Positions 8,834 to 17,399 of a stretch of DNA of 64,000 nucleotides are shown piece by piece. The notes below the pieces were generated by a model. It did no database searches, was not told the DNA's origin, and worked only from the letters and a program-made list of their open reading frames with translations. Positions within the stretch are counted from its first letter, which is position 1. Each line of letters starts with the position of its first letter. This DNA comes from JBFLYH01 sp964630235 (GTDB taxonomy: Bacteria > Oederibacteriota > JAAXVQ01 > JAUVAV01), in NCBI GenBank assembly GCA_964630235.1, contig CAZVUO010000004.1, positions 1 through 64,000 on the forward strand, written 5' to 3'. The position numbers and the translations under genes were made by a program.

Positions 8834-9427
8834 TTAGAGAATCGGGTTTTCCGTGCCGGTCAGGCGCAGCTTGATGTCGAGTTTGTTTTGCACCGGGGTG
8901 CCCGGGAGCACGGTGCAGCGCCGCCAGAAGGACAGCGTCTGCTGGAATGCCTTGTCGCCGAGATTGAGCGGTGCGCCCTGGGTGGCGGTGTCGAGTTCGC
9001 CCTGGGTCAGGGCCAGGCGGTACCAGACCGATTCGTCGGTGCCGGTTTCGTCGATGGGATCGAGCACCAGACCGGTGTAGTCGTAGCCGGAATAGACAGT
9101 CGTCCCTGCGTCGTGCGCGGCCGGAGCGGTGTTGGCCACGCCCCGCTGCACGGTGAGATTGACGGTGCCGCCGCCGCTTTCGATGAGCATCTGCTCGCCG
9201 TCGGTGATGATGAGTTCGCCGTCGGCAAAGCGCGGTTCGGCCAGAGCGATGGCGGTCTGCGCCGCGTCGATGGCCGAAGCGAGGTTCGTCTGCTCGTTGG
9301 CGACGTAGAGTTGCCGGTCCTTGATGTCACCGTCGGTGCCGTTGTAGCTCTCGGCCTCGGGACGGCTGAAATCCCCCTCTGAAATCTGCTGGGTCAGCGC
9401 TTCGTCAAGATAGAGGTGAATCGCCAT
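8834..9427 (-). CDS. Tail-module protein, function unknown
   Basis: A 197-residue acidic protein starting MAIHLYLDEALTQQISEGD. It contains a probable Ig- or carbohydrate-binding-like beta section with the pattern GGTVNLTVQRGVANTAPAAH around residues 87-106, similar to modules phages use to decorate tails. No enzyme motif is seen. Genes on both sides are tail proteins, spaced 10 nt, so it belongs to the same unit. Confidence 0.6.
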   Translation of the reverse strand: MAIHLYLDEALTQQISEGDFSRPEAESYNGTDGDIKDRQLYVANEQTNLASAIDAAQTAIALAEPRFADGELIITDGEQMLIESGGGTVNLTVQRGVANTAPAAHDAGTTVYSGYDYTGLVLDPIDETGTDESVWYRLALTQGELDTATQGAPLNLGDKAFQQTLSFWRRCTVLPGTPVQNKLDIKLRLTGTENPIL

Positions 9428-9437
9428 GGGTTCTCCT

Positions 9438-11015
9438 TCAGGTGGGCCACTGGGTGGCGCGATAGTTGTTGGTGGCGGCCTCGAACCCGGCCTGCGTCGG
9501 CGCGTGCAGATCCTGCTGACGGAACAGCCAGCGATAGGAAGGCCGCGACCAGCGGAATCCGGCCTGGTTGAGGCGCATGCGGCTGACGCGCATGGGGCGG
9601 GTCCGATCCACGGAGAGGCGCAGGCCGGTGGTGTTGAGCGGGCTTGCGCCCAGCTTCATGGTCTCGACCCGATGGCGCTGGAGAGAGCCCGTGTCCACGT
9701 AGACTTCAAGCGCGGCCCGTTCGCCGGTCAGATTCGCATTGCTCAGATACCGGGTGTTCAGGGTGTTCGCGTTGAGCCGGAACACAGGCCCTCTCCGCCG
9801 CCATCGGTCGATCCGGTCCACGGCCAGGGTGACGTCCGCGTCGCAGCCAGCGGTGGAGGCGAGCAGCAGATTGCTGATGCCGCCCTGGTTGGCGGTGAGA
9901 TCGAGACCTTCGTTGAGCCTGGCGCGGCCAAGCTGGAAACAGAGGCGGTGCCGGGATTCCAGGGGCAGGCGCAGGTCGTACTTGGCTTCCGCCCGTTCAA
10001 CCGGTTCCGCCTGCGTGTCGAAAAAGAAATCCTTCTGCCGGAAGCAGTAGCGCAGCGCGGTCTCACCATGGGTCAGCGGCTTGCGGTTGAGATGGCTCTC
10101 GCCCAGCCCGAAGCCGCTTTCCAGCACATCCCCTTCGAAGTCGCGGCCGGTGTAGATGGGCGTGCAGAAGGAAACCCGATCCTCGCCGACACGGGTGTAC
10201 GGAAGCCGCCAGTCGTTGAGGGCCTTGTGGTTCAGGCGCATCCGGTTCTGGCGGCCGTGAAAACGGGAGACCTTCACGGCGGCCCGGTCGATCTCCGGAA
10301 TCATTTCCGTGGTACTGGTGAGCTGCAGCAGCTCCCAGACCCTCTGCTTGTTGGTCAGGTGGCGGCAGGAACCGAGCGAGGAACGTCCGAGGACAAAGGT
10401 TTCGTCGAGAAACGCCAATACGATCCGGCGCACGGCGTTGGCGTGTCCGAATTCGAGCATCGCGCCGCCTTCGATCCATTCGAGCAGAAACTGGAGCCAG
10501 AAACAGCGGGTGCCCGCCGGGTGGTGAAACACCAGGGCGTCGCGCAGCCCCTCGGTCTGGTTGAGGCACAACACGCGAAACACGCCGAGGCTGAACACCA
10601 GCCCGGGCAGCTTGGCGCTGCTGAGTCGGGATCGGGCATTGAGACGCAGAGCCGAGCGGAAGGTCTCCTGCAGTTCCCCCTTCCAACCGAGCGCGTCGAA
10701 GTCGCGTTCGATGGCCGGGATGGTGCCCTTGCGGCGATAGATCTCGACCGCCTCCCGCACGCGGCGGCGCTGGCAGTCCGGCGAACAGGTGCCGTCCACC
10801 TCGAGACCGACGAGCCTCGCCAGCAGCGGCAGGAAGCGTTCGTCGCAATGATCGACATCGAAGATGGTCGGGAAGTCGTCGATGGCCTGCTTGAGTTCGT
10901 CGAGCGTTCCGGCGGGAAGGCTCAGAAAGGTGCGCAGGTCACCGGCCTCGTCGTTGTGCTCGTAAAGCGGCGGCAGCAGGCCGAGCAGATTGTCCTTGAA
11001 CCAATCTGACATCAA
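9438..11015 (-). CDS. Baseplate protein, P2 gpI / tail protein I-like
   Basis: A 525-residue protein immediately after baseplate J with a 4-nt overlap, the order J-I standard in P2-type and related contractile tails. The N-terminal 130 residues match tail protein I: a leading segment NLLGLLPPLYEHND, then CDERFLPLLARLVGLEVDG and a conserved helix RRKGTIPAIERD. The C-terminal 390 residues are beta-rich with repeating R-L-N and S-x-L motifs and are much longer than P2 gpI (about 176 residues). The extension may serve as a fibre-docking platform. Confidence 0.8.
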   Translation of the reverse strand: MMSDWFKDNLLGLLPPLYEHNDEAGDLRTFLSLPAGTLDELKQAIDDFPTIFDVDHCDERFLPLLARLVGLEVDGTCSPDCQRRRVREAVEIYRRKGTIPAIERDFDALGWKGELQETFRSALRLNARSRLSSAKLPGLVFSLGVFRVLCLNQTEGLRDALVFHHPAGTRCFWLQFLLEWIEGGAMLEFGHANAVRRIVLAFLDETFVLGRSSLGSCRHLTNKQRVWELLQLTSTTEMIPEIDRAAVKVSRFHGRQNRMRLNHKALNDWRLPYTRVGEDRVSFCTPIYTGRDFEGDVLESGFGLGESHLNRKPLTHGETALRYCFRQKDFFFDTQAEPVERAEAKYDLRLPLESRHRLCFQLGRARLNEGLDLTANQGGISNLLLASTAGCDADVTLAVDRIDRWRRRGPVFRLNANTLNTRYLSNANLTGERAALEVYVDTGSLQRHRVETMKLGASPLNTTGLRLSVDRTRPMRVSRMRLNQAGFRWSRPSYRWLFRQQDLHAPTQAGFEAATNNYRATQWPT

Positions 11016-12421
11016 CCGGCCCTCCGCAGATCGAGGTTGACGCTGCCGAGAACCGGGATTTCGCCGTGGCGCAGCTCGATGTCCTGCTGGGGTGCGTAGA
11101 GGTGCATGTGGCTGACGCCGCGCACGCCGTCGATCAGGGCCACCAGGTCGGAGAAGTGAATGGTCTGGCCAAAGGAGACTTGGTCGAAGGAAAAGAAATC
11201 GGAGAGCGCGGCTTCGATGCGGCTGCGCACATTTTCCAGCGGTTCACCTGGCCAGATGTAGACCTCGGCGTCGATGGAAACGGGCCGGTAGATCGGATCG
11301 AACAGGTTGATCTCGACTGTGATGACCTTGCGGCGTTCGAGAAACTCCGCGAGGTCCCGCTTGAGCAGCGCCGAGGGCATTCCGCCGCCGTTGGGGGCGA
11401 TGGCCAGTTGGACGTTGTAATAGCGGATGTTCTGACAGGCATTGGTGTCGAGCACCTTGGCCTTGGCGACGCCTGGGTAACCTTCGGCGAGCGCCAGGTA
11501 ATCCTCCAGGGTGACGGCCTTCCAGAGACTGCGCAGCTCCGCCGGTGCCTGTCGGCGGGCGTGTTCGAGGGCTTCCCGCGAAGCGCCGCCGGTGGCGGGC
11601 ACCGGGTTGGTGACGGTCAGGGAAACCTGGCCGCCGTCGAGGTAGACCGGGCTCAGCAGTTGGGTGATCCGGTTCGGACCGAGATTTCCCTGGTCCCCGA
11701 TGGTCTGCAGATAGCTGACGGCGATGGCGCTTCCCTGTGCGGGTACAGCGCCGCTTTGCCCATCGCCGAAAATCAGCGTGGAGATGTCGAGGGCGTCGAG
11801 ATCTGCCATGAAATGGCGGCTGTCGGCCAGACTGTCCTGAAAATGATCGACCTCGCTCCAGGCGTCGTCCCCCACCGTAACAGTGATGGTGCCCTGGGCG
11901 ATGACGTCGCCGGTCAGGCGGAAGCGCTGGAATGGCAGGCCCGTCGACGTGAAGGTCTCAGAGCGGCGCACGCCTTGACGGGCAGGGATCTCCACCGAGA
12001 GCACGCCTCGCGGGATCAGACCGTCCTCGACCGTCTCGAAATCCGCTTCGCCGTCACTCAGCAAGGCGCGGCAGGCCGTCCCCGCCGGAATGGTCAGGTC
12101 CTTGCCGAGCGGGGCGGAGAGCCGGAAACGCAGCGTGGTGGTGGAGGCCACCGGCGAGTCCAGCCGGTAGCCGATGAGTTTGCAGAGGTTGATGACGTTC
12201 TGGCGCTGGCGGGCCGTGGGCAGAAAGGCCTCCGCCGCTTGGGCGTCCAGGTAGTAGGCCAGCATGTCGCCCACGCCGCAGAACAGATCGAGCAGGACGA
12301 CGCCGAGATCGGAGTGGTTGAAATCGGTCCAGCGGTCGGTGAGCTGCGAGATCTTCGCCAGCAGCTCCTGGCGGATCGATTCGTAATCCTTGTTGATGTA
12401 TCCGATGCTTGCGCGGCCCAT
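11012..12421 (-). CDS. Baseplate wedge protein J (T4 gp6 / P2 gpJ-like)
   Basis: A 469-residue protein of the baseplate J family, which forms the ring of wedges around the hub in contractile tails. The N-terminus (DFNHSDLGVVLLDLFCGVGDMLAYYLD, spanning residues 36-62) and the central region with RITQLLSPVYLDGG are typical. Length fits the T4 gp6-like subgroup rather than the shorter P2 gpJ (about 300). It is the first gene after one of the conserved phage promoters (12478-12508), and a short leader hairpin lies at 12447-12469. Confidence 0.88.
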   Translation of the reverse strand: MGRASIGYINKDYESIRQELLAKISQLTDRWTDFNHSDLGVVLLDLFCGVGDMLAYYLDAQAAEAFLPTARQRQNVINLCKLIGYRLDSPVASTTTLRFRLSAPLGKDLTIPAGTACRALLSDGEADFETVEDGLIPRGVLSVEIPARQGVRRSETFTSTGLPFQRFRLTGDVIAQGTITVTVGDDAWSEVDHFQDSLADSRHFMADLDALDISTLIFGDGQSGAVPAQGSAIAVSYLQTIGDQGNLGPNRITQLLSPVYLDGGQVSLTVTNPVPATGGASREALEHARRQAPAELRSLWKAVTLEDYLALAEGYPGVAKAKVLDTNACQNIRYYNVQLAIAPNGGGMPSALLKRDLAEFLERRKVITVEINLFDPIYRPVSIDAEVYIWPGEPLENVRSRIEAALSDFFSFDQVSFGQTIHFSDLVALIDGVRGVSHMHLYAPQQDIELRHGEIPVLGSVNLDLRRAG

Positions 12422-12477
12422 GGTCTCTCCGGTTTTCGGCGGTTATGCGAGAGCGCCTGATGCTCTCGCCACGCCGG

Positions 12478-12508
12478 TTACTTACCGGAAGGGGCCTGGA
12501 TGTGTCGG
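12478..12508 (-). promoter_or_regulatory. Conserved phage promoter element, copy 8
   Basis: On the minus strand CCGAC at 12508-12504, then 16 nt, then CGGTAAGTAA at 12487-12478, identical in spacing to seven other copies. It lies 57 nt upstream of the baseplate J start. The leader between contains an 8-bp stem, GCGAGAGC (12447-12454) and GCTCTCGC (12462-12469), with a 7-nt loop. Confidence 0.75.
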
Positions 12509-12520
12509 AGGCGGGATGCC

Positions 12521-13474
12521 TCAGAGCGGGCCGCGCAGTTGCCAGACGGGATTGGGCTGCCCGGAGGTGTTGTTGAGGTAGTGGGATTCCTTTTTGCCCT
12601 CGAAATAGAACAGACCGATGCGGCCCGGCTCCAACGTGGTGATCCGCTGAACGGTGCCAGCGGCGTTGTCTTCCGCCTGACTCTGTGTGTCGAAGCCCAG
12701 ACCGCTCGCGGCCAGATAGAGGGCGTGCTCGGCCTGGGGCGCTTCGGTTTCTGGCGCTCCCTCGAACGTCAGGTAATGGCCGTGGTTGTCACCCGGATCG
12801 CTGACGATCCACTTGCCGTTGCGGTCCTGAAAGGCTCCCTCGATGTAGGCGACTTCGTATTCCCCGGCTGGCCAGATGAAGAAGTCGTTCGGATCGGGGC
12901 TCATCTCGGCCGCGTCGAACCAGAGCAGATTGAACAGTGAGCGCACGTCCGGCGACAGGCGCACGCTGCGCACCGGCGGCGGTTCCGGCTCGGGTTCCGG
13001 CTCGGGTTCCGGCTCGGGTTCCGGCTCGGGTTCCGGCTGCGGATAGCTGGGCGCGGGATTGTTCGGGTCTTCTCTGTAGAAGGGATAGACCAGGTTGCCG
13101 TCCACCTGGCTCTGGATCACCCGGTAGGCGATATTTACCAGTAGCAGGTTGCCGTCGATGTTCAGCGGCCGGTCATCGAAGCGCACCTCCGTGATGATCA
13201 CCCGCTTTTCCCAGCGCTTGATGGCGTCGATCACGTAATGGCGCAGCAGGCCCTTGAGCACCTCGTCGTTCTGTTCGAACACCAGATCCTTCAGCCTCGA
13301 GCCGAACTCCGGATTCATGAACCGTTCGCCGATCCGGGTGCCGAGGATCTGCAGGATGCTTTCGCGGATATGCTCGTGCTCCCGCGAGGTGGCGGTCGAA
13401 ATCTGGGTGCCGCCGGATACAGACTGAAACCGGAACGGATACCGCAGCCCCTTGCCGAGGAAATCGTAGCTCAT
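12521..13474 (-). CDS. Baseplate wedge protein gp25/gpW with C-terminal extension
   Basis: A 317-residue protein from ATG 13474, which overlaps the upstream stop as TGATG; open sequence further upstream lacks a ribosome site. Residues 1-130 match the gpW/gp25 lysozyme-like wedge family (GTRIGERFMNPEFGSRL, then RWEKRVIITEVRF). Ordinary gp25 proteins end near here (110-140 residues). This one continues through a linker of about eleven alternating Pro-Glu pairs (about 146-167) to a new domain of about 150 residues, rich in aromatic and acidic residues. The extension is unrecognised and probably exposed at the baseplate rim. Confidence 0.82.
   Translation of the reverse strand: MSYDFLGKGLRYPFRFQSVSGGTQISTATSREHEHIRESILQILGTRIGERFMNPEFGSRLKDLVFEQNDEVLKGLLRHYVIDAIKRWEKRVIITEVRFDDRPLNIDGNLLLVNIAYRVIQSQVDGNLVYPFYREDPNNPAPSYPQPEPEPEPEPEPEPEPEPEPPPVRSVRLSPDVRSLFNLLWFDAAEMSPDPNDFFIWPAGEYEVAYIEGAFQDRNGKWIVSDPGDNHGHYLTFEGAPETEAPQAEHALYLAASGLGFDTQSQAEDNAAGTVQRITTLEPGRIGLFYFEGKKESHYLNNTSGQPNPVWQLRGPL
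12981..13040. repeat. 12-bp tandem repeat encoding Pro-Glu linker
   Basis: Five consecutive copies of the unit GGTTCCGGCTCG (last one ending GC) on the plus strand. On the coding strand they read as alternating Glu and Pro codons in the gp25-like protein. The copies are almost identical at DNA level, which points to recent slippage-driven change of linker length. Confidence 0.9.
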
Positions 13475-14364
13475 CAGGTACGCTCCTCGCAGTCGATGCC
13501 GCATTGACCTGAGCAGCCATTTTCCGGTGCGCCGTCGTCGATGGCTTCCCCCTGGAACCGGACCACCAGATCCAGACCGCTCTTGAGTCCCAGATGGATG
13601 GTTCCGTCCGCCTCGATCAGCCCGCCGTGGCCGGACTGGCCGCACTGGAATCCCTTGGCTCCGCCGGAGAGCAGACGGGCAGCGATGGTTTCGCCGATGC
13701 CATCGATGCGGCCGATGCCGATGATGTCGATAGGTCCGGCCGGGTTGATCAGGGTGATGAACCTCTCCCGGTGATCGACGTCGAGGCGGATGCCCTCGGG
13801 CAGAACCACCGCGAAGCGTTCCGCGCCCATGGCGGTCGGCTCGATCCCGGCAGGCAGTCCGCTGATACCGGCTGCCTCCTGGGTCGAACGCAGATAGGAC
13901 TCGACCAGGGTGTAAAGGCGTCCCGGGGCGACCTCGATGGCCGTGCCGGGGCCGGGGGTGATGATCTGCTGTTCCCCAGCGTCGATAACGCAGATTCGCT
14001 GGTCGTCCGTGGTTCGCAGGATCATGCCGTCGGGCAAGGTGAAGAGCCGGTTGCCATCCGGCAGATCCCGGGGTTCGGTGCCCGCAGGCAGTTCGATGAA
14101 GGGATAGAAATCGGGCTCCGGCTCGATCTGTACCTGCTCCAGGTACTCCTGGGTCCTGGCCTGCTGAGCCTCAAGATAGGCCTGGGCCTGGCCACGCATC
14201 GCCTCCGAGGCGGCGTGACCGGCCTCCAGCAACGTGCGGATGCCGGAAAGCTCCTCACGGATGCCGGACAGGTGATCGCAGAGCGCCCGCAGTACATACT
14301 GCTGTTCGCCGGAATCGGTTTGTTCGATGGTGGCCTGCAAGTCGGCGGGTTCTTCGGAAATCAT
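13474..14364 (-). CDS. Virion protein with coiled-coil N-terminus, unknown
   Basis: A 296-residue protein. ATG 14364 is preferred over TTG 14370 because GGAGG lies seven nucleotides upstream of it. Residues 20-85 look like a coiled coil with a Gln/Glu-rich end. The rest is beta-rich, with repeated L-P-D-G and L-P-A-G turns (FTLPDGMILRTTDDQRICVI and similar). It ends with a Cys-rich tail (CSGQCGIDCEERT). It lies between the gp25-like gene and the Ig-module genes and is probably a baseplate or appendage component. No family recognised. Confidence 0.6.
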   Translation of the reverse strand: MISEEPADLQATIEQTDSGEQQYVLRALCDHLSGIREELSGIRTLLEAGHAASEAMRGQAQAYLEAQQARTQEYLEQVQIEPEPDFYPFIELPAGTEPRDLPDGNRLFTLPDGMILRTTDDQRICVIDAGEQQIITPGPGTAIEVAPGRLYTLVESYLRSTQEAAGISGLPAGIEPTAMGAERFAVVLPEGIRLDVDHRERFITLINPAGPIDIIGIGRIDGIGETIAARLLSGGAKGFQCGQSGHGGLIEADGTIHLGLKSGLDLVVRFQGEAIDDGAPENGCSGQCGIDCEERT

Positions 14365-14376
14365 CGACAACCTCCA

Positions 14377-15387
14377 TTACATGCCGACATTGGCGGGTTG
14401 GGATTGATAGCTCATGCCGTTGACCGGCGTCACTGTTCCGGTCGCGCCGTCGATTTCGAACACGGTCCAGACCGTGCCCGGGGCGTTGGGAACGGTGAAG
14501 GTCTGCTCACGGCCATCGCTCAGGAACACTTTCACCGAGGCTCCAGACTGCGCCAGGCCGGTGCTCGGATTGGCGTTGCGGTTGGTGTAGTCGTGGACCG
14601 CGTAGCGGTAGACACCCGGGATGAGCCGATGGATGGTGATGGTCTCCGGCCCGTAGGAGCTGGTGTCGTCCACGTCCAATTCCGCCGCCTCGTTTTCGAT
14701 GGTGTGGGAATAGAACACATGAAAACGACCGCCCGATGGCGTCGGTCCGGTGAGATGGGAATCGAGATCCCTGGGGTTTAGGCCCCACTGCAACACGATG
14801 CGGGCGATCTGGCCGTCGAGTTCGGGAGAAAGAACGATTTGAATGTCGCCGGAGGTGTTGGAGTCGGCGTTCACCCAGCCATGCCAGGCAATGTAGCCCG
14901 GCGCGGTGACCTCCACGTAATAGAATCCCTCGGGTACGGACAGCTCGAACCCGCCATAGGCGTTGGCAAAGGTCTGGTACGCAGCCGGGCCGGTTTCCGA
15001 GCGGCGAAATTCGATCAGCGCGTTGCCGACGCCGCTGGTGTTGAGGGCGTTGACCACTGTGCCGCCGAGGAAGACCGATGCTCCGCTGGCAAAGTCCGGG
15101 TGGTCGGCAAACCAGGACGCATCGCGAACCTCCACCAGTACATGACGGAGGCTGTCCCGGACCGAGGATCTCCAAACCATGAGCACGGCATTGCCGATGG
15201 TCCAGCCGCAGCGAACGACACCGTCCGGCCCGATCTCCGCGACCTCCGGATTGCTGGAGGTAAAGACCGGGGCGTCCACGTCGCCGCGCAGTGAGAGCGG
15301 AACCCGTTGCTCGAACTCGCCAGCGGAGAGCCGGATGGAGCAAGGCTGAACCTCCCAGTGGCTGTGGTCTGGCGCGGTATCCGTCAT
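14377..15387 (-). CDS. Ig-like and carboxypeptidase-regulatory-like virion protein
   Basis: A 336-residue protein starting at ATG 15387, coupled by ATGA to the preceding gene. Three beta modules can be seen. Residues 5-95 form a Big2-like Ig domain (SSNPEVAEIGPDGVV) clearly duplicated from the 102-residue neighbour. Residues 105-180 resemble a carboxypeptidase-regulatory-like fold (AYGGFELSVPEGFYYVEVTA). Residues 190-330 resemble the YfaP/DUF2135-type sandwich (LQWGLNPRDLDSHLTGP, then HDYTNR). Such proteins decorate phage tails or capsids and may bind surface glycans. No signal peptide or enzyme motif is seen. Confidence 0.65.
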   Translation of the reverse strand: MTDTAPDHSHWEVQPCSIRLSAGEFEQRVPLSLRGDVDAPVFTSSNPEVAEIGPDGVVRCGWTIGNAVLMVWRSSVRDSLRHVLVEVRDASWFADHPDFASGASVFLGGTVVNALNTSGVGNALIEFRRSETGPAAYQTFANAYGGFELSVPEGFYYVEVTAPGYIAWHGWVNADSNTSGDIQIVLSPELDGQIARIVLQWGLNPRDLDSHLTGPTPSGGRFHVFYSHTIENEAAELDVDDTSSYGPETITIHRLIPGVYRYAVHDYTNRNANPSTGLAQSGASVKVFLSDGREQTFTVPNAPGTVWTVFEIDGATGTVTPVNGMSYQSQPANVGM

Positions 15388-15692
15388 GAAGGAACCTCCA
15401 CCGGTGTGGAGACGCCGCCGCCATAGACCTCGACCTGGACGTGACGCAGGCTGAGCCGCTGGGCAGAATCCCAGGCCAGGATCATGGCCGCCCCGGGAAC
15501 GAAGCCGCACTCGACATTGCCGTCCTCATCGACACTGGCCACGTCGGGATTGGACGATTCGAACACCGGCGCTTCGGGTAGACCACGGATCGAGAGCGGA
15601 ATGCGCTGGACGAATGGGGATCGCGAGACCCGGATCAGTTTCGGGAAAACATCCCAGTAGTGCGGTTCCTGCGGCTGTTCAAGATTGTTCAT
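15384..15692 (-). CDS. Single Big2-like Ig-domain virion protein
   Basis: A 102-residue protein consisting almost entirely of one Big2-like module. It aligns end to end with the first domain of the next gene: PLSIRG versus PLSLRG, APVFESSNPDVASVDEDG versus APVFTSSNPEVAEIGPDG, and SLRHVQVEV versus SLRHVLVEV. The two genes overlap by 4 nt. This looks like an old duplication of an Ig module, one copy free-standing and one fused to further domains. Confidence 0.65.
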   Translation of the reverse strand: MNNLEQPQEPHYWDVFPKLIRVSRSPFVQRIPLSIRGLPEAPVFESSNPDVASVDEDGNVECGFVPGAAMILAWDSAQRLSLRHVQVEVYGGGVSTPVEVPS

Positions 15693-15702
15693 CGCGTCCC
15701 CC

Positions 15703-15966
15703 TCAGTTGTCGATGGTGTCGGGACTGCCGGTGACGATGATGGCTCCGCAGGCGGTGATGTCGCCGATGCGGGCGTTGGGCAATCCTTCGGTGATGGTGT
15801 CGAAGCTGCCGGTCACGATGGGCGTCACGCCATGCCCTGGGATGGGACAGACGTGCAGGTCCCCCATACGGGCCACGGGCATGCCGTTGTCCAGCGTCCG
15901 GCTGGCCCCGGTGATGATGACGCCGCCGTGACTGCTGATGTCACCGAGTCGCGCCTGGGAGCTCAT
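15703..15966 (-). CDS. PAAR-type tail-spike tip protein
   Basis: An 87-residue protein from ATG 15966, overlapping the stop of the upstream gene (ATGA). It shows three repeated G-D-I/L-x-x-x-G elements (ARLGDISSHGG, ARMGDLHVCPIPGHG, ARIGDITACGA) separated by strands ending in T-G-S/A, the PAAR pattern. PAAR proteins form a pointed, metal-stabilised cone at the end of contractile-tail and type VI spikes. The spike trimer is encoded two genes upstream, as expected. Confidence 0.85.
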   Translation of the reverse strand: MSSQARLGDISSHGGVIITGASRTLDNGMPVARMGDLHVCPIPGHGVTPIVTGSFDTITEGLPNARIGDITACGAIIVTGSPDTIDN

Positions 15967-16337
15967 GGGTTCACCTTCAGCAACAGATGGATCAGAAAGC
16001 CGATGAGTCCGCCGATGGTGCTGCCGATGGTCAATACCAGGCCGACGATCTTCCACATGGTCTCGGTCCCCATCTTGGAGCCGACCCGGGCATGCAGCCG
16101 GTCGATCTCCTCGGCGTGCCGGTGCAGATCGGAATAGATCGAGCGGACCAGCACCTCGACGTTTTCCTTGTCCGATTTCTTCTCGATTTCGCGCTCGATC
16201 TTCTCGAGGCGATCCTGGATTTCCCGGCGGTGACTTTCGAGGATGCTGCGGAATTCCTCCCGCCAATGATCGAAGGTCCGGGCCAGCAATTCCTCGCTGG
16301 CCGAAAGTCCGGAGGGCGTTGTTGTTCTTTCTCCCAT
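15963..16337 (-). CDS. XhlA-like coiled-coil membrane protein, possible holin component
   Basis: A 124-residue protein with a long charged coiled coil (about residues 25-85, HRREIQDRLEKIEREIEKK) followed by a single C-terminal hydrophobic segment (about 95-118, IVGLVLTIGSTIGGLIGFLI). This resembles XhlA/hemolysin-type small proteins and some single-span holins. It lies three genes from the M15 peptidase, so a lysis role is plausible. Its position inside the spike/PAAR unit also allows a membrane-interacting tail role. Topology is clear; function is inferred. Confidence 0.55.
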   Translation of the reverse strand: MGERTTTPSGLSASEELLARTFDHWREEFRSILESHRREIQDRLEKIEREIEKKSDKENVEVLVRSIYSDLHRHAEEIDRLHARVGSKMGTETMWKIVGLVLTIGSTIGGLIGFLIHLLLKVNP

Positions 16338-16349
16338 GCGATGCTTCCT

Positions 16350-17399
16350 TCAGGTGTTGATCAAGACGGTGTTCGTCGAGCGAATGATGATGTTTCCGGC
16401 TACCCCATCCATGAACACGAGGCTGCCGGACTTGTCGGTGGCGCTGATGCTCTCCTGGCCGGGCGCGGCGTTCATGCGCACCACCTGACCGGCCTTGTCG
16501 GTGAGCCGGATCTGTTCGGCGGCGGCGGTGGAATCGACGAGGATTTCCTGGGTGCCGTTGAGTCCCCAGATGTGAACCTTTTCCCGGCCCTTGGTGGTAT
16601 CGATGAGGATCTTCTGCCAGCGGGAGCGGCCCTTGTCGCACGAGAGGATGTGGACCTTCTCCTTGTCCTGCCAGGCTTCGAGGATCACCTGCTGGCGGCA
16701 GAGGTCGGTGAGCTGGATGCGGGCGCGGGAGCCGACGATCTGCGAAGCGATGTCGAGCTGGTCGCCTTTCTCGGCGTCCTTCGTGCCTCGGCGCAGGGCG
16801 TTGCCGCTCTGCATCTCCGGCTTCACCTTCCCTTCCATGGTGAGAATTTGTCCGGCGCGGTCGATGATGCGCAGCAGCTCGTCGCCGTCGCGGTCATCGG
16901 CCAGGATGGTGTGGCCGGTTTCGGTCTTGAGCAGGACCTTCAGGCGCGGGCAGTAATACGGCGGATGGCCGTGGTACTTCTTGTGTTCGAGATCGTCGTG
17001 CCGGTTGGCCTGATGCTCGACTTTGTCCTCGCAGTCATGGCAGAAGGCGTTCGCGCAGGTGCGCTTCGATTCCTCGGGCTGCTCACCGGGATTGCTCTTG
17101 GCCAGCCAGACCCCGGTCCAGATCGGATACTGGACGACGCCTCCCTCGAACTCGGCCCAGACCGAGGCTCCTTCCTCGGGGACCAGGAACATGCCGGTGT
17201 CGTCGTTGCCGCCGTAGGGGAAACAGGGAGCGGCCCATTCGGACCAGTTCTCCCGCCCGCTGCCGAGCACGGCGGGGATCTCCAGCCGGACCCGGCCAAG
17301 GCGTTCGGGGTCGTTGTTGTCGCGCACGAAGGCCCGGTACTTGCCGTACCAGCGGTTGCGGTAGCGCTCCTCGGATTGACGGTCGCGGGTTTCAAGCAT
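16350..17399 (-). CDS. Baseplate spike protein (gpV/gp5-like OB fold and beta-helix)
   Basis: A 349-residue protein. The N-terminal 110 residues form the OB-fold seen in phage baseplate V, T4 gp5 and VgrG (NDPERLGRVRLEIPAVLG, then EGASVWAEFEGG and PIWTGVW). The C-terminal part has regularly spaced G-x-x-x-x-I/V-L repeats suggestive of the triangular spike beta-helix (ILTMEGKV, ILVDST, IIIRSTNTVLI). It forms the central membrane-piercing spike beneath hub protein D and carries the PAAR tip. No lysozyme domain is present, so wall degradation is left to the separate M15 peptidase. Confidence 0.83.
   Translation of the reverse strand: MLETRDRQSEERYRNRWYGKYRAFVRDNNDPERLGRVRLEIPAVLGSGRENWSEWAAPCFPYGGNDDTGMFLVPEEGASVWAEFEGGVVQYPIWTGVWLAKSNPGEQPEESKRTCANAFCHDCEDKVEHQANRHDDLEHKKYHGHPPYYCPRLKVLLKTETGHTILADDRDGDELLRIIDRAGQILTMEGKVKPEMQSGNALRRGTKDAEKGDQLDIASQIVGSRARIQLTDLCRQQVILEAWQDKEKVHILSCDKGRSRWQKILIDTTKGREKVHIWGLNGTQEILVDSTAAAEQIRLTDKAGQVVRMNAAPGQESISATDKSGSLVFMDGVAGNIIIRSTNTVLINT

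Noticed and set aside
12981..13040. Short tandem repeats considered as a CRISPR array
   Set aside because: The 12-bp units are contiguous without spacers and encode a Pro-Glu linker in frame.
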